Assembly (NCBI GenBank): GCA_046481785.1
Contig: JAWOJF010000202.1
Coordinates: 1-38,929, forward strand
Direction of reading: 5' to 3'
DNA: 38,929 nucleotides
Source: JAWOJF01 sp046481785
Lineage (GTDB): Bacteria; Bacteroidota; Ignavibacteria; Ignavibacteriales; Ignavibacteriaceae
Part shown: positions 25,278 through 34,071 of the stretch, piece by piece
How positions within the stretch are numbered: the first letter of the stretch is position 1
Layout of the letters: every line of letters starts with the position of its first letter
The notes under the pieces: generated by a model
What the model was told of the DNA's origin: nothing
The model's input: the letters and a program-made list of their open reading frames with translations, nothing else
Databases searched by the model: none
Position numbers and translations under genes: made by a program

Positions 25278-25949
25278 ATGTTTCTATTAGCTGCAATAGT
25301 ACTACTTTCCTACCTGATAGGCTCAATACCTACCAGCATTATTATAACTAAGGCCGTAAAAGGCGTTGATATACGTGAACACGGCAGCGGGAACGCCGGC
25401 GGTACAAACGTAATGCGTGTTCTCGGCTGGAAATACGGTGCATTTGTTATCCTGCTGGATGCATTAAAAGGAGTGCTTGTAGTAATTATTGTTGCACGTC
25501 TTCACTACGGAGCAATGCCGTTTCAGAATCTTACTCCTTTTGACGATTTTACATTAGTACAAATTATAGCAGGTATTGCGGCAGTTGTTGGGCATATATG
25601 GACGGTCTTCGCCGGGTTCAGAGGCGGTAAAGGCATTGCAACCGCACTTGGAATGTTAATAGTAATAGTTACTGTAGATATGCTGGTTGCTGTTGGAATA
25701 TTTGTAATTGTTGTTGCAGTTTCCAGATATGTTTCTCTTGGTTCTATATTAGGAGCACTTGCTGTTCCGTTAACTTTGATATTCAGGGAAAATGTTCTGC
25801 ATGTAGATGTTCCCGGTTATCATACCCTTCTTCCCTTCGTTATTGCCGTTTCGCTGCTTGTTTTATATACGCATCGTAAAAATGTGGTTCGTTTATTAAA
25901 TGGCAGTGAACACAAGGTAAGTTTTAAAAAGAAAAAAGCCACTGTATAA
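25278..25949 (+). CDS. plsY: Glycerol-3-phosphate acyltransferase PlsY
   Basis: An inner-membrane enzyme that acylates glycerol 3-phosphate from acyl-phosphate, the first step of phospholipid synthesis. About 223 residues from ATG 25278; a GTG at 25245 would add eleven residues, but LLSYLIGSIPTS is the expected early segment and fits the ATG better. Signatures: REHGSGNAGGTNVMRVLGW, HIWTVFAGFRGGKGIATALG and YTHRKNVVRLLNGSEHK, with about five to seven membrane helices. It ends three bases before gpsA, which makes its substrate, so they form a functional pair. Confidence 0.95.
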   Translation: MFLLAAIVLLSYLIGSIPTSIIITKAVKGVDIREHGSGNAGGTNVMRVLGWKYGAFVILLDALKGVLVVIIVARLHYGAMPFQNLTPFDDFTLVQIIAGIAAVVGHIWTVFAGFRGGKGIATALGMLIVIVTVDMLVAVGIFVIVVAVSRYVSLGSILGALAVPLTLIFRENVLHVDVPGYHTLLPFVIAVSLLVLYTHRKNVVRLLNGSEHKVSFKKKKATV

Positions 25950-25952
25950 TTA

Positions 25953-26948
25953 ATGAAAATTTCTGTTTTAGGTGCAGGCGGTTGGGGAACTACCCTTTCC
26001 ATTTTACTCCATTATAATGGGCATAATGTAACCCTGTGGGAGTATCAAAAAAATTATGTTAAAATTCTTGATAAGGAAAGAGAAAACCCCCAGTATCTTC
26101 CCGGAATAAAAATTCCCCCTGAAATAAATATTACCCATAATCTTGAAAAATCGACTTTACAGCAGAATCTGATTGTACTTGCTGTTCCTTCACAATTTTT
26201 AAGGAATGTGGTAAAAGAAATTCCGTTCAGCAATATTAAAAATTCTATTCTTGTCAGTGTTTCAAAAGGAATTGAGAATAAAACCTTGTTAACTATGTCC
26301 CAGATGCTGCAGGATGTCTTCCCCTCAATTGATGAAAACCAGATTGGTGTAATTTCCGGCCCAAGTCATGCAGAAGAGGTAAGCAGGAGAATTCCTACAG
26401 CCGTTGTTGCCGCGTCAAAAAGTATTGAAACATCAAAAACAATTCAGGCAGCATTCATAACTTCATACTTCCGTGTTTACGGTTCATCAGATATACTTGG
26501 TGTTGAGCTTGGCGGAGCTTTTAAAAATGTAATTGCCATAGGCGCCGGAATTATTGACGGAGCAAAGTTTGGTGACAACACCAAAGCAGCTATAATGACA
26601 AGAGGCATCGCTGAGATCTCCCGCCTTGGTGTTGCTATGGGCGCACAGCCGGAGACTTTTGCCGGCTTAAGCGGAATGGGTGACCTGATAGTTACCTGCA
26701 TGAGCAGGCACAGCCGTAACAGGTATGTTGGCGAACAGGTTGGATCAGGTAAAAAATTAAAAGAAGTATTAAAGACGATGAAGATGGTTGCTGAAGGTAT
26801 TGAAACAAGCCGTTCAGCTTCACAATTATCAAAGAAACATGATGTTGAAACCCCGATAACTGATGAAGTTTATAAAATTCTCTTCGAAGATAAAGACCCC
26901 GTTAAAGCAACTACAGATTTAATGACAAGAGACATGAAGCTTGAGTAA
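25953..26948 (+). CDS. gpsA: NAD(P)-dependent glycerol-3-phosphate dehydrogenase
   Basis: Reduces dihydroxyacetone phosphate to sn-glycerol 3-phosphate for phospholipid synthesis, cytosolic. 331 residues, standard. Seen: Rossmann start VLGAGGWGTTLSILL, VSKGIENKT, VISGPSHAEEVSRRIPTAVV, the catalytic Lys region ELGGAFKNVIAIGAGI, and GLSGMGDLIVTCMSRHSRNR. Three bases separate it from plsY. The 174 bases downstream contain a degenerate CAGTC/CAGTCC-rich stretch (about 26998-27025) and no gene. Confidence 0.96.
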   Translation: MKISVLGAGGWGTTLSILLHYNGHNVTLWEYQKNYVKILDKERENPQYLPGIKIPPEINITHNLEKSTLQQNLIVLAVPSQFLRNVVKEIPFSNIKNSILVSVSKGIENKTLLTMSQMLQDVFPSIDENQIGVISGPSHAEEVSRRIPTAVVAASKSIETSKTIQAAFITSYFRVYGSSDILGVELGGAFKNVIAIGAGIIDGAKFGDNTKAAIMTRGIAEISRLGVAMGAQPETFAGLSGMGDLIVTCMSRHSRNRYVGEQVGSGKKLKEVLKTMKMVAEGIETSRSASQLSKKHDVETPITDEVYKILFEDKDPVKATTDLMTRDMKLE

Positions 26949-27122
26949 ATTTCAATAGAAAGTAAGCAGTTAGCAGCAGGCAAAATAATTTCAAGTCTTC
27001 AGTCGGCAGTCCACAGTCCGCAATTAGAAATAACATCTCAAAAGAAAGTCATCCCTAATTTGTCTTCGTTTACTGGCAAAAAATACATTTAGTTTGAAAA
27101 AAGGAGTAATAAACCTAAATCA

Positions 27123-27434
27123 ATGTCAGGAATAAACGTATACAATGAATATATGAGATTAAAAGATCACGAAATAACGGCAATAAAGGAAACTGTAAAA
27201 AAATACGATGGCTCTGCCGAAGTATTTCTATATGGTTCAAGAGCGGATGATACCAAAAAGGGTGGAGATATTGATATCCTTATAATATCTGATAAAATAA
27301 AGCTTGATGAAAAAATTAAGATCAAGATTGAACTTTACGGGAAGATTGGTGAACAAAAGATTGACCTGGTAGCCGCACCGGAAATCAATACTGCTTTTTT
27401 AAATTATATCTATAAAACCAGTATCCGCTTATGA
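27123..27434 (+). CDS. MntA-like minimal nucleotidyltransferase (antitoxin candidate)
   Basis: A 103-residue nucleotidyltransferase of the MNT type. The active-site motif is intact: LYGSRADDTKKGGDIDILI, with Gly38-Ser39 and Asp49/Asp51. In characterised pairs such proteins AMPylate the HepT toxin partner and neutralise it. A second Met at residue 11 (27153, MRLKDHEITAIKE) matches the usual family start better, while an AAGGAG at 27101-27106 is rather far from either start, so the start is uncertain. Its stop overlaps the start of the HepT-like gene (ATGA, 27431-27434). The partner is frameshifted, so the antitoxin may currently be an orphan. Confidence 0.85.
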   Translation: MSGINVYNEYMRLKDHEITAIKETVKKYDGSAEVFLYGSRADDTKKGGDIDILIISDKIKLDEKIKIKIELYGKIGEQKIDLVAAPEINTAFLNYIYKTSIRL

Positions 27435-27870
27435 GTGAATTGAAAAATATTTTAAAAGAAGAATTACAGGTAATGAATGATGCCGGCAATATTCTTTCTT
27501 TTTCTTTTGAAAAATGCCGTCAGATAGGAATAAAAGAAAAGTACTCCGATGAAGAACTTGAATCTATGGACTCCCTAACCTCAAGATTTGCCCGCTTAAG
27601 TGATTTAATAATCCAAAAAGTTTTTAAAAGTTAGACCTTGATACTGAAGGAACGATCCGGGATACAATCAACATGGCTGAAAAAAAGGGTCTTATTGAAT
27701 CATCCGAAATTTTTATTGAAATACGCGAATTAAGAAATACAATAGCACATGAATATGTTCCATCTGCTTATGATGAGATATTTAAGAAGGTAATTGAATT
27801 AGCACCCTTTTTATTTGATACTTTAATCAGGGTTAAAAATTATTTCAAAGAGAAGTATAATATAAAATAA
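27431..27870 (+). pseudogene. HepT-like HEPN toxin split by a one-base frameshift
   Basis: The first frame (27431-27634, 67 residues, MSELKNILKEELQVMNDAG to IIQKVFKS) stops at TAG 27632. From 27631 the next frame continues as LDLDTEGTIRDTINMAEKKG and on through IRELRNTIAHEY to TAA 27870. Joining them with one added base gives a normal HEPN protein of about 145 residues with the RX4HXY motif RNTIAHEY. The indel lies next to a T5/A4 run (27621-27629), a typical place for replication slippage or sequencing error. As written, the fragment with the catalytic motif would need an internal start (ATG 27673). The gene follows an intact mntA-like partner by a 4-base overlap and is convergent with dgt. 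Confidence 0.8.
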
Positions 27871-29220
27871 TCACGCTCCTCTTCCCGGCAGTGATATTCC
27901 TTTTATTTTCCTGAATAGCGAAACCGCATAAGAATCTGTCATTCCTGAAACAAAATCCGTTATTTTTAAAAGCCGGGTGTAAAGGTCTTCATCAGGCTTA
28001 CCATTTGCACCAAGAAACTGCTTTGGCAGAAGTTTAAGCATGGTTTTATTTTTAAGTGATGGTTTTCCCGATTCAAGCTCGTTCACAGCATGGATGTAAG
28101 TATCCAGCAGGCCCCCAAGAACTTCATAACCTGCAGCTTCTCTTTCAACTACGCTTTTATAGGAATAAATTTTTTCAACAGATAATTTTTTGATATGCTC
28201 CAGTTGTGCGGCTTTATCAATAATTGATATCAATTCTCCTTCAAACTTACCGGCAAGCATATTTTCTTCTTCAGCCAGAAAGGCGGCAGCAAGCTCATCA
28301 ATTAGAACGCTTATAGACTTAGCCCGTAAATATCCAATCTTATCATTTTCATTTCTTTCGCTGTATCCGGTAAACTTAGCCTTATCACATAAAGGCTTTA
28401 ACAGCTCTTCGGTATCCTTAAAAGAAAGAAGCCCAAGTCTAAATGCATCCTCAAGATCCATAATACGATAACAGATATCATCGGCTGCTTCAACAAGAAA
28501 TACAAGCGGATGCCTGCTCCACCAGTTGTCCTTTATCTTTTCCAGCCCTACCTCTTCTTCTACTTCCCTAAATAAATCTTTCTCAGCCTGGAAATAACCA
28601 AACTTACGGCTGAGCTTTTTATCTGATCCAAGGCTTGAAGAATCTTTGGGATATTTTGTAAAAGCGGCGAGTGTGGCACAAGTAAGCTTTAGTCCCCCTT
28701 TTATATTTGGATTCTGCAGCCTTGTTAATATCCTGAACCCTTGAGCGTTTCCTTCAAACTTCGCGAAATCATTCCAGCATTTTATACTTAATAATTCATG
28801 TTCAAAACTTTTTCCGTTACCAACCCTGAAGTATTCTGAAATTGCGTCTTCACCGGAATGCCCGAAAGGAGGGTTGCCGATATCATGTGAAAGGCAGGCT
28901 GCAGCAACTATTTCGCCGAAGTTAAAGGATGTGAATTCTTCTTTTAAATCAGGATGCCTTTCAATAATAGTTTTACCCACTACACTGCCAAGCGATCTGC
29001 CGACACAGGATACTTCCAGACTGTGAGTTAGTCTTGTATGAACAAAATCACTTTCCGGTAAAGGAAAGACCTGGGTTTTGTCCTGCAGTCTTCTGAATGC
29101 GGAACAAAAGACAATCCGGTCAAAATCTTTTTGGAATTGGGTCCTGCCGTCAGCCCCATACGCAGGTAATATTTTTTCATCACCGATAAGTTTTTTAGAA
29201 AGAAGCTTTTTCCATTCCAA
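27871..29220 (-). CDS. dgt: Deoxyguanosinetriphosphate triphosphohydrolase (dGTPase, HD domain)
   Basis: Hydrolyses dGTP (or dNTPs) to the nucleoside and triphosphate, controlling dNTP pools. 449 residues. HD-domain metal residues are visible in TRLTHSLEVSCVGRSLG (first His), CLSHDIGNPPFGHSGEDA (His-Asp pair) and VEAADDICYRIMDLEDAF (later Asp). The N-terminal RRLQDKTQVFPL is also typical of the family. Its stop codon directly abuts the stop of the hepT-like gene on the other strand (27870/27871), so the two converge without a terminator. A cluster of four palindromes lies just upstream of its start. dNTP depletion by such enzymes is used in phage defence in some bacteria; no evidence for that here. 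Confidence 0.92.
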   Translation of the reverse strand: MEWKKLLSKKLIGDEKILPAYGADGRTQFQKDFDRIVFCSAFRRLQDKTQVFPLPESDFVHTRLTHSLEVSCVGRSLGSVVGKTIIERHPDLKEEFTSFNFGEIVAAACLSHDIGNPPFGHSGEDAISEYFRVGNGKSFEHELLSIKCWNDFAKFEGNAQGFRILTRLQNPNIKGGLKLTCATLAAFTKYPKDSSSLGSDKKLSRKFGYFQAEKDLFREVEEEVGLEKIKDNWWSRHPLVFLVEAADDICYRIMDLEDAFRLGLLSFKDTEELLKPLCDKAKFTGYSERNENDKIGYLRAKSISVLIDELAAAFLAEEENMLAGKFEGELISIIDKAAQLEHIKKLSVEKIYSYKSVVEREAAGYEVLGGLLDTYIHAVNELESGKPSLKNKTMLKLLPKQFLGANGKPDEDLYTRLLKITDFVSGMTDSYAVSLFRKIKGISLPGRGA

Positions 29221-29255
29221 TTCAACACCTCTTATTTACCATGACCAATTTGCGG

Positions 29256-29374
29256 CACAGGTTATAGCCTGTGATGTACCTGTAACACAGGTTCTAGCCT
29301 GTGATTTGCTTGTAACACAGGCTTTAGCCTGTGAAGGTTTTTATTATGTAAAAGTTCACAGGCTAAAGCCTGTG
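29256..29374. repeat. Cluster of four CACAGGCTnnAGCCTGTG palindromes
   Basis: Copies at 29256-29273 (CACAGGTTATAGCCTGTG), 29286-29303 (CACAGGTTCTAGCCTGTG), 29316-29333 (CACAGGCTTTAGCCTGTG) and, inverted, 29357-29374 (CACAGGCTAAAGCCTGTG). The first three start exactly 30 bp apart, joined by short GTAA-type linkers, so the unit appears to spread by local tandem duplication. They fill the divergent gap between dgt and recG, where they could also influence both promoters. Confidence 0.85.
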
Positions 29375-29452
29375 CTACATAAATCTGCATAAACAGTTCA
29401 AATTTAACAAGAATTATTGTTTATTCTTTGATGTTCAGCTATTTTTATCGTG

Positions 29453-31651
29453 ATGAATTCAGAAAATGAAAAAACACTTAGCCAGTCTGTACAGTTTTTA
29501 AAGTCCGTTGGACCAAAACGGGCAGAAGCCTTTGCAAAAATAGGGATACGCTCGGTAAAGGACCTGCTTTTTTATTTTCCCTCCCGTCATCTTGACAGGA
29601 CTAATATTATTAATGCAGGCAGAGCCTATCATTTGCTAATGAATGGATATGATGGTGAGCTTACAATTATAGCTAAGGTGTATGAAAAGGAAAAAATAAG
29701 GCTCGGCAGTAAAGAATTATTGAAAGTGCAATTCCGTGATACTACCGGTTTTTTTGAGTGTGTCTGGTTTCAGGGAGTAAAATTTTTTTATACTACTTTT
29801 AACGAAGGAGATATTTTTGCCGTGTCCGGAAAGCCGGGTATCTCTAAATACGGCGGTGTACAATTTACTCATCCTGATTTTGACAGGGTAACTGAGGAAG
29901 AATCAACTAACCTGCTTAATACCGGGAAGATTATCCCCTTCTACAGAATTCCCAAAGAACTTAAAAATAAAAATATAGGTGATTTCAGCTTAAGAAGGAT
30001 CATTCACCAGGCTGTTGAGACTTATGCAGATAATCTTTCGGAAACTTTACCCGGTGAGATAATTAAAGCAGAACACCTGCCCGGCATAATTACTGCCGTA
30101 AAAAACTTTCATTATCCGCAGACAAAAGAAAAGCTTGATGCCGCCGTTAAAAGATTTAAATTTGAAGAACTATTCTACCTGGAAATTCTTGTTGCCTTAA
30201 AAAAATATAACTACAAGGTAAAACAGACCGGAATCCCATTTAAAATCCAAACTAATCTTGTTGCCGAATTTCTTAAAACCCTTCCGTTCGAACTGACAAA
30301 GTCGCAAATCCAGGTGTTAAGCGAAATAAGAAAGGATATGGAGAAGACACAACCGATGAACAGACTTCTGCAGGGAGACGTAGGCAGCGGAAAAACAATA
30401 GTAGCTCTTATTGCTATGCTTATAGCTATTGATAACGGGTACCAGGCAGCCTTGATGGCTCCAACGGAAATTCTGGCAGACCAGCATGCCAAATCCATCT
30501 CTGCTCTTGTAAATAAAATTACAAGCAGGGATATAAAAGTTTCTTTATTAATAGGCGGACAAAAAAAGTCAGTGCGGAATAAAAGGCTTGATGAAATAGA
30601 ATTTAAAGAAGCAGATATTGTAATCGGTACCCATGCTATGTTTGAAGAAAAAGTGAAGTTTAATCAGCTTGGTTTGGTAATAGTAGATGAACAGCACCGT
30701 TTTGGTGTGGCACAAAGAGCTAAACTACAGGGCAAGGGGGTTACTCCTGATGTAATTGTAATGAGCGCAACACCTATCCCCCGTACCTTATCAATGACAA
30801 TCTATGGTGATCTGGATGTTTCAGTAATTACCGAAATGCCGAAAAACAGGAAATCAATAAAAACAATTCTCAGAGGTGAGAATAAGCTGCCGGATATTTA
30901 TAAATTTATTATAGATAAGAACAAAGAAGGATACCAGGCTTTTATTGTATATCCCCTTGTTGAAGAGTCTGAGAAACTGGAACTAAAAGCGGCAGAAACA
31001 TTTTACAGGGACCTGAAAGAAACCTACTTAAAAGAACTGAGAGTGGGTTTAATTCATGGAAGAATGAACTGGCAGGAGAAGGAGGAGGTTATGTTTCTCT
31101 TCCTTGCAAAAAAGTTTGATGTTCTTATCTCTACTACTGTTATTGAGGTCGGAATTGATATACCGGATGCAAACATTATACTTATTAATGATGCGCACAG
31201 GTTCGGGCTTTCACAGCTTCACCAGTTAAGAGGACGCGTGGGAAGAAGCACAACACAGGCATACTGCATACTTGTAACCAAAGATGAGTATGCTGCAGCC
31301 CAGGCAAGATATAAGCTTGACCTTGAATACTTATCTTCAACCCAGTTAGAGAAGTACAAAGCCTCCGTCCGCCTGCAGTCAATGGTAAAATATACCGATG
31401 GATTTAAAATTGCTGAGATTGATTTTAAGTTAAGAGGGCCGGGAGATATTTTTGGTACAAGGCAGAGCGGCTTCCCTGAATTACAGCATGTTGATATAAC
31501 CACGGACACAGACTTACTTCTTACAGCAAAGGAAGAAGCATTTAACATAATTGACAATGACCCTCACCTGAAGCAGCAGGACAACTTAGTAATAAGAAAA
31601 AATCTTACAGATCATTACTCAGACAACCTTAAGTATGCAAAGATTGCATAA
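29453..31651 (+). CDS. recG: ATP-dependent DNA helicase RecG
   Basis: Branch-migrating helicase for stalled forks and recombination intermediates. 732 residues from ATG 29453 (a GTG directly before it at 29450 is equally open). Seen: an N-terminal SVGPKRAEAFAKIGI helix-hairpin, the wedge OB-fold (about 60-160), LLQGDVGSGKTIVALIAML (Walker A), IVDEQHRFGVAQR (DEQH box), VMSATPIPRTL, the helicase C domain with VIEVGIDIPDAN and QLHQLRGRVGRS, and the RecG-specific LRGPGDIFGTRQSG. Length and motifs are standard. It stands alone between the palindrome cluster and the ATP-grasp operon. Confidence 0.96.
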   Translation: MNSENEKTLSQSVQFLKSVGPKRAEAFAKIGIRSVKDLLFYFPSRHLDRTNIINAGRAYHLLMNGYDGELTIIAKVYEKEKIRLGSKELLKVQFRDTTGFFECVWFQGVKFFYTTFNEGDIFAVSGKPGISKYGGVQFTHPDFDRVTEEESTNLLNTGKIIPFYRIPKELKNKNIGDFSLRRIIHQAVETYADNLSETLPGEIIKAEHLPGIITAVKNFHYPQTKEKLDAAVKRFKFEELFYLEILVALKKYNYKVKQTGIPFKIQTNLVAEFLKTLPFELTKSQIQVLSEIRKDMEKTQPMNRLLQGDVGSGKTIVALIAMLIAIDNGYQAALMAPTEILADQHAKSISALVNKITSRDIKVSLLIGGQKKSVRNKRLDEIEFKEADIVIGTHAMFEEKVKFNQLGLVIVDEQHRFGVAQRAKLQGKGVTPDVIVMSATPIPRTLSMTIYGDLDVSVITEMPKNRKSIKTILRGENKLPDIYKFIIDKNKEGYQAFIVYPLVEESEKLELKAAETFYRDLKETYLKELRVGLIHGRMNWQEKEEVMFLFLAKKFDVLISTTVIEVGIDIPDANIILINDAHRFGLSQLHQLRGRVGRSTTQAYCILVTKDEYAAAQARYKLDLEYLSSTQLEKYKASVRLQSMVKYTDGFKIAEIDFKLRGPGDIFGTRQSGFPELQHVDITTDTDLLLTAKEEAFNIIDNDPHLKQQDNLVIRKNLTDHYSDNLKYAKIA

Positions 31652-31841
31652 CAAAAAAAAATTTCCCGCCGTTTCTCTTTTAAAAAAAAATTTATCAACT
31701 TACCTTAAAAAAATTGTTTATTAATTATTTTTAACGGAAATTTGACATGAAAAAAAAATGTTCTTTAAAAAATTTCCGGATGATAACTAACACAAAACGA
31801 ACCTGAAGAGAAAATATTTTTTCTTCATTACTCAAAACATG

Positions 31842-31869
31842 TTGACACTGATTTTTTAAAAGTTATATT
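31842..31869 (+). promoter_or_regulatory. Sigma70-type promoter of the ATP-grasp/KamA operon
   Basis: TTGACA (31842-31847), 16 bases, TATATT (31864-31869). Both boxes are near consensus. Transcription would start around 31876-31880, only a few bases before an AGGAGA ribosome-binding site (31882-31887). An alternative TTGACA lies at 31742, in a very AT-rich stretch, without as good a -10 box. The 31652-31841 gap contains A/T runs and no gene. Confidence 0.6.
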
Positions 31870-31891
31870 TGTAAAAAAAATAGGAGAAAAT

Positions 31892-32977
31892 ATTTTTTCC
31901 TCTTCCCTTAATGTAAGACTGAATGTTGCATTAACCTTTAATGTCAAACCTGAAAGTGAAACTTTCCCTGAAATCCTATCCCCAAATCTGAAAAACAGAC
32001 AACAGTTCGAATACAAGCCGTCTGTTGATACTTTTGCTGAGTGGGATACATGGGAGACTATCAACGCTGTAAAGGAAGCATTGGAACGTTTTCATAATGT
32101 AACTATGGTTGAGGCCAGTCAATCAGCTTTTGAGAAGCTGAAAGAATTACGGCCCGACATTGTTTTTAATATAGCAGAAGGTTTCAGCGGTGTTTCAAGA
32201 GAAGCACAGATACCTGCAATACTTGATATGCTGCAGATTCCATACAGCGGTTCTGATCCGCTGACCCTTGCTACATGTCTTGATAAAGCCCGCACTAAAG
32301 AAATTTTATCCTATTACAAAATTCCGAATGCGAAGTTTGTAATAGCGGATAATTTAAATGAAGCATTAGATGCAAATCTTAAGTTCCCCCTGATTGTAAA
32401 ACCGGTTTCCGAAGGTTCAAGCAAAGGAATTTTCTCTTCTTCATTTGTAAAAGATAAAAATGATCTGGCAAGAGAAGTAGAGAGAATAACTGCCGAATAC
32501 AATCAATCGGCTCTTATAGAAGAATTTTTACCGGGTAGAGAGTTTACCGTTGCTGTTTTGGGTAACGGCACGGATGCTGAAGTTCTTCCTATAGTGGAAA
32601 TAAGCTACGCAGATTTCCCGAAGGACTTTATCCCGATCTACTCCTATGAAGCCAAATGGATTTTAGATACAAGGGAAAACCCGCTTGATGTTTTTTCATG
32701 CCCTGCTAATCTTGATTCTCAGCTCGAAAGTGAAATTAAATCGGTTGTATTAAAGACGTACCGCATCCTGAGGTGCAAAGACTGGAGCAGAATTGATATA
32801 AGGCTGGACGCAAACAACAGGCCGAATGTAATTGAGATTAATCCCCTGCCGGGAATATTGCCAAACCCGGAGGACAACTCATGTTTTCCCAAAGCTGCAC
32901 GTTCTGTGGGTTTAAATTATTCAGATATGATAAATAAAGTTCTTTATGTTGCTGCCAAAAGACATAATCTTATATGA
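31892..32977 (+). CDS. D-alanine-D-alanine ligase-like ATP-grasp enzyme 1
   Basis: A D-Ala-D-Ala-ligase-like ATP-grasp enzyme that would join two carboxylate/amine substrates through an acyl-phosphate. Seen: DIVFNIAEGFSGVSREAQIP (N-terminal domain), CLDKARTKEIL, IVKPVSEGSSKGI (ATP grasp), LIEEFLPGREFTVAV, DWSRIDIRLDANNRPNVIEINPLPG (metal ligands). The frame stays open far upstream and keeps the family pattern (LNVALTFNVKPESE, DTFAEWDTWETINAV), so the TTG at 32081 would cut off the first domain. No ATG, GTG or TTG exists before it. The best start is ATT 31892, five bases after AGGAGA and about 15 after the predicted transcription start, giving 361 residues, close to the 365 of its partner. It overlaps the next gene by ATGA. 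Confidence 0.75.
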   Translation: MFSSSLNVRLNVALTFNVKPESETFPEILSPNLKNRQQFEYKPSVDTFAEWDTWETINAVKEALERFHNVTMVEASQSAFEKLKELRPDIVFNIAEGFSGVSREAQIPAILDMLQIPYSGSDPLTLATCLDKARTKEILSYYKIPNAKFVIADNLNEALDANLKFPLIVKPVSEGSSKGIFSSSFVKDKNDLAREVERITAEYNQSALIEEFLPGREFTVAVLGNGTDAEVLPIVEISYADFPKDFIPIYSYEAKWILDTRENPLDVFSCPANLDSQLESEIKSVVLKTYRILRCKDWSRIDIRLDANNRPNVIEINPLPGILPNPEDNSCFPKAARSVGLNYSDMINKVLYVAAKRHNLI

Positions 32978-34071
32978 TTGATGCAAAGATACTGATTTGT
33001 TATAATTCTCCTGTTAGCATCTTTCCGATATACAACGGTAAACCCCGTGCTGTGTCAGGAAAGCCGGGTGCAGATGCTAAAGTGAATGATCTTTCCGAAA
33101 GCGGTTTCTCCAGGGAGATAGGGAAGATTAAAAAGAGTTTGCAGGAAAACTTTTCCGATGTAAAATCTTTTGCAGTTGACAGGAATGTAGAACGCACCAT
33201 AAAAAAGCTTACCAGCTACTCCCCTGATGTAATTTTTAACTTTGTTGAATCAATTGAAGGAATTGCCTCTTACGAGTACTATGTGGCCGCTTTATTTGAA
33301 CTGCTTGGATTCCAGTTTACCGGCAACGGCCCGGCATGCCTTGGTAATTGCCTTAACAAATACAGAACAAAAAATATCCTTAAATCCTTCGGTATCAATA
33401 CTCCTAATGCCATAACTGTTAAACCTTCTGAGAAATTATTCGAAAATAACTTGTTTGCCGCACAGGGAGGCAAAAAAATTAATTTTCCTGTAATCCTTAA
33501 ACTCCTTAATGAAGATGCCAGTATCGGGATATCGGAAAATTCAGTTGTGAGTGATTATAAAAATTTAAAAAGGCAATTGAAGTTTTTACATAACACATAT
33601 AAGCAGGACGTCCTGATTGAAGAATATATTGAAGGGCGTGAACTTAATATTGCTATACTGGGCGAAAAAGCTCTTCCTGTTTCGGAAATTCAGTTTAAAG
33701 GCTTACCCGAAGGTCTGCCTAAAATTGTTACCTATGACGGTAAATGGATTGAAGACAGCATCTATTATGAGTTTACAAAACCCAGGTGTCCTGCCATACT
33801 TAATAAAAAGACACAGAAAAAGCTGGAAGAGATTGCACTTCTTGCATACCATGCTATGAACTGCAGGGACTATGCAAGGGTTGATGTCCGGTTAGACAAA
33901 AATAATATTCCTCATGTAATTGAAGTTAATCCTAATCCCGATATATCAACTGATTCGGGATTTGCCAGGGCTGCCGCTGCCGGCGGTTTATCTTATTCAC
34001 AAATGCTTGCAGAAATAGCAAAATATGCTTTAAAGAGATATCAGAATGATCAGAAAACTAAAGCAGTCTGA
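32974..34071 (+). CDS. D-alanine-D-alanine ligase-like ATP-grasp enzyme 2
   Basis: A 365-residue paralogue of the preceding enzyme, clearly diverged. Seen: an N-terminal SPVSIFPIYNGKPRAVSGKPG insert, DVIFNFVESIEGIASYEYYV, CLNKYRTKNILKSFGI, VILKLLNEDASIGI (the Gly-rich ATP loop is altered relative to copy 1), LIEEYIEGRELNIAIL and DYARVDVRLDKNNIPHVIEVNPNPDI. The metal-binding Asp/Glu/Asn are kept. The altered loop suggests a different substrate or order of addition. It starts inside the stop of gene 1 (ATGA) and its last 26 bases overlap the GNAT gene, so all are translationally coupled. Canonical cell-wall ddl normally sits among mur genes, not seen here, so a non-peptidoglycan role is more likely. 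Confidence 0.88.
   Translation: MIDAKILICYNSPVSIFPIYNGKPRAVSGKPGADAKVNDLSESGFSREIGKIKKSLQENFSDVKSFAVDRNVERTIKKLTSYSPDVIFNFVESIEGIASYEYYVAALFELLGFQFTGNGPACLGNCLNKYRTKNILKSFGINTPNAITVKPSEKLFENNLFAAQGGKKINFPVILKLLNEDASIGISENSVVSDYKNLKRQLKFLHNTYKQDVLIEEYIEGRELNIAILGEKALPVSEIQFKGLPEGLPKIVTYDGKWIEDSIYYEFTKPRCPAILNKKTQKKLEEIALLAYHAMNCRDYARVDVRLDKNNIPHVIEVNPNPDISTDSGFARAAAAGGLSYSQMLAEIAKYALKRYQNDQKTKAV

Noticed and set aside
27871..29220. The dGTPase as part of a defence island with the neighbouring MntA/HepT pair
   Set aside because: dgt is a common housekeeping gene, lies on the opposite strand and shows no shared regulation; proximity alone is weak.
29256..29374. Four repeats between dgt and recG as a CRISPR array
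   Set aside because: Palindromic 18-bp units with about 12-bp linkers, one inverted, and identical units scattered elsewhere; this is an intergenic repeat family.
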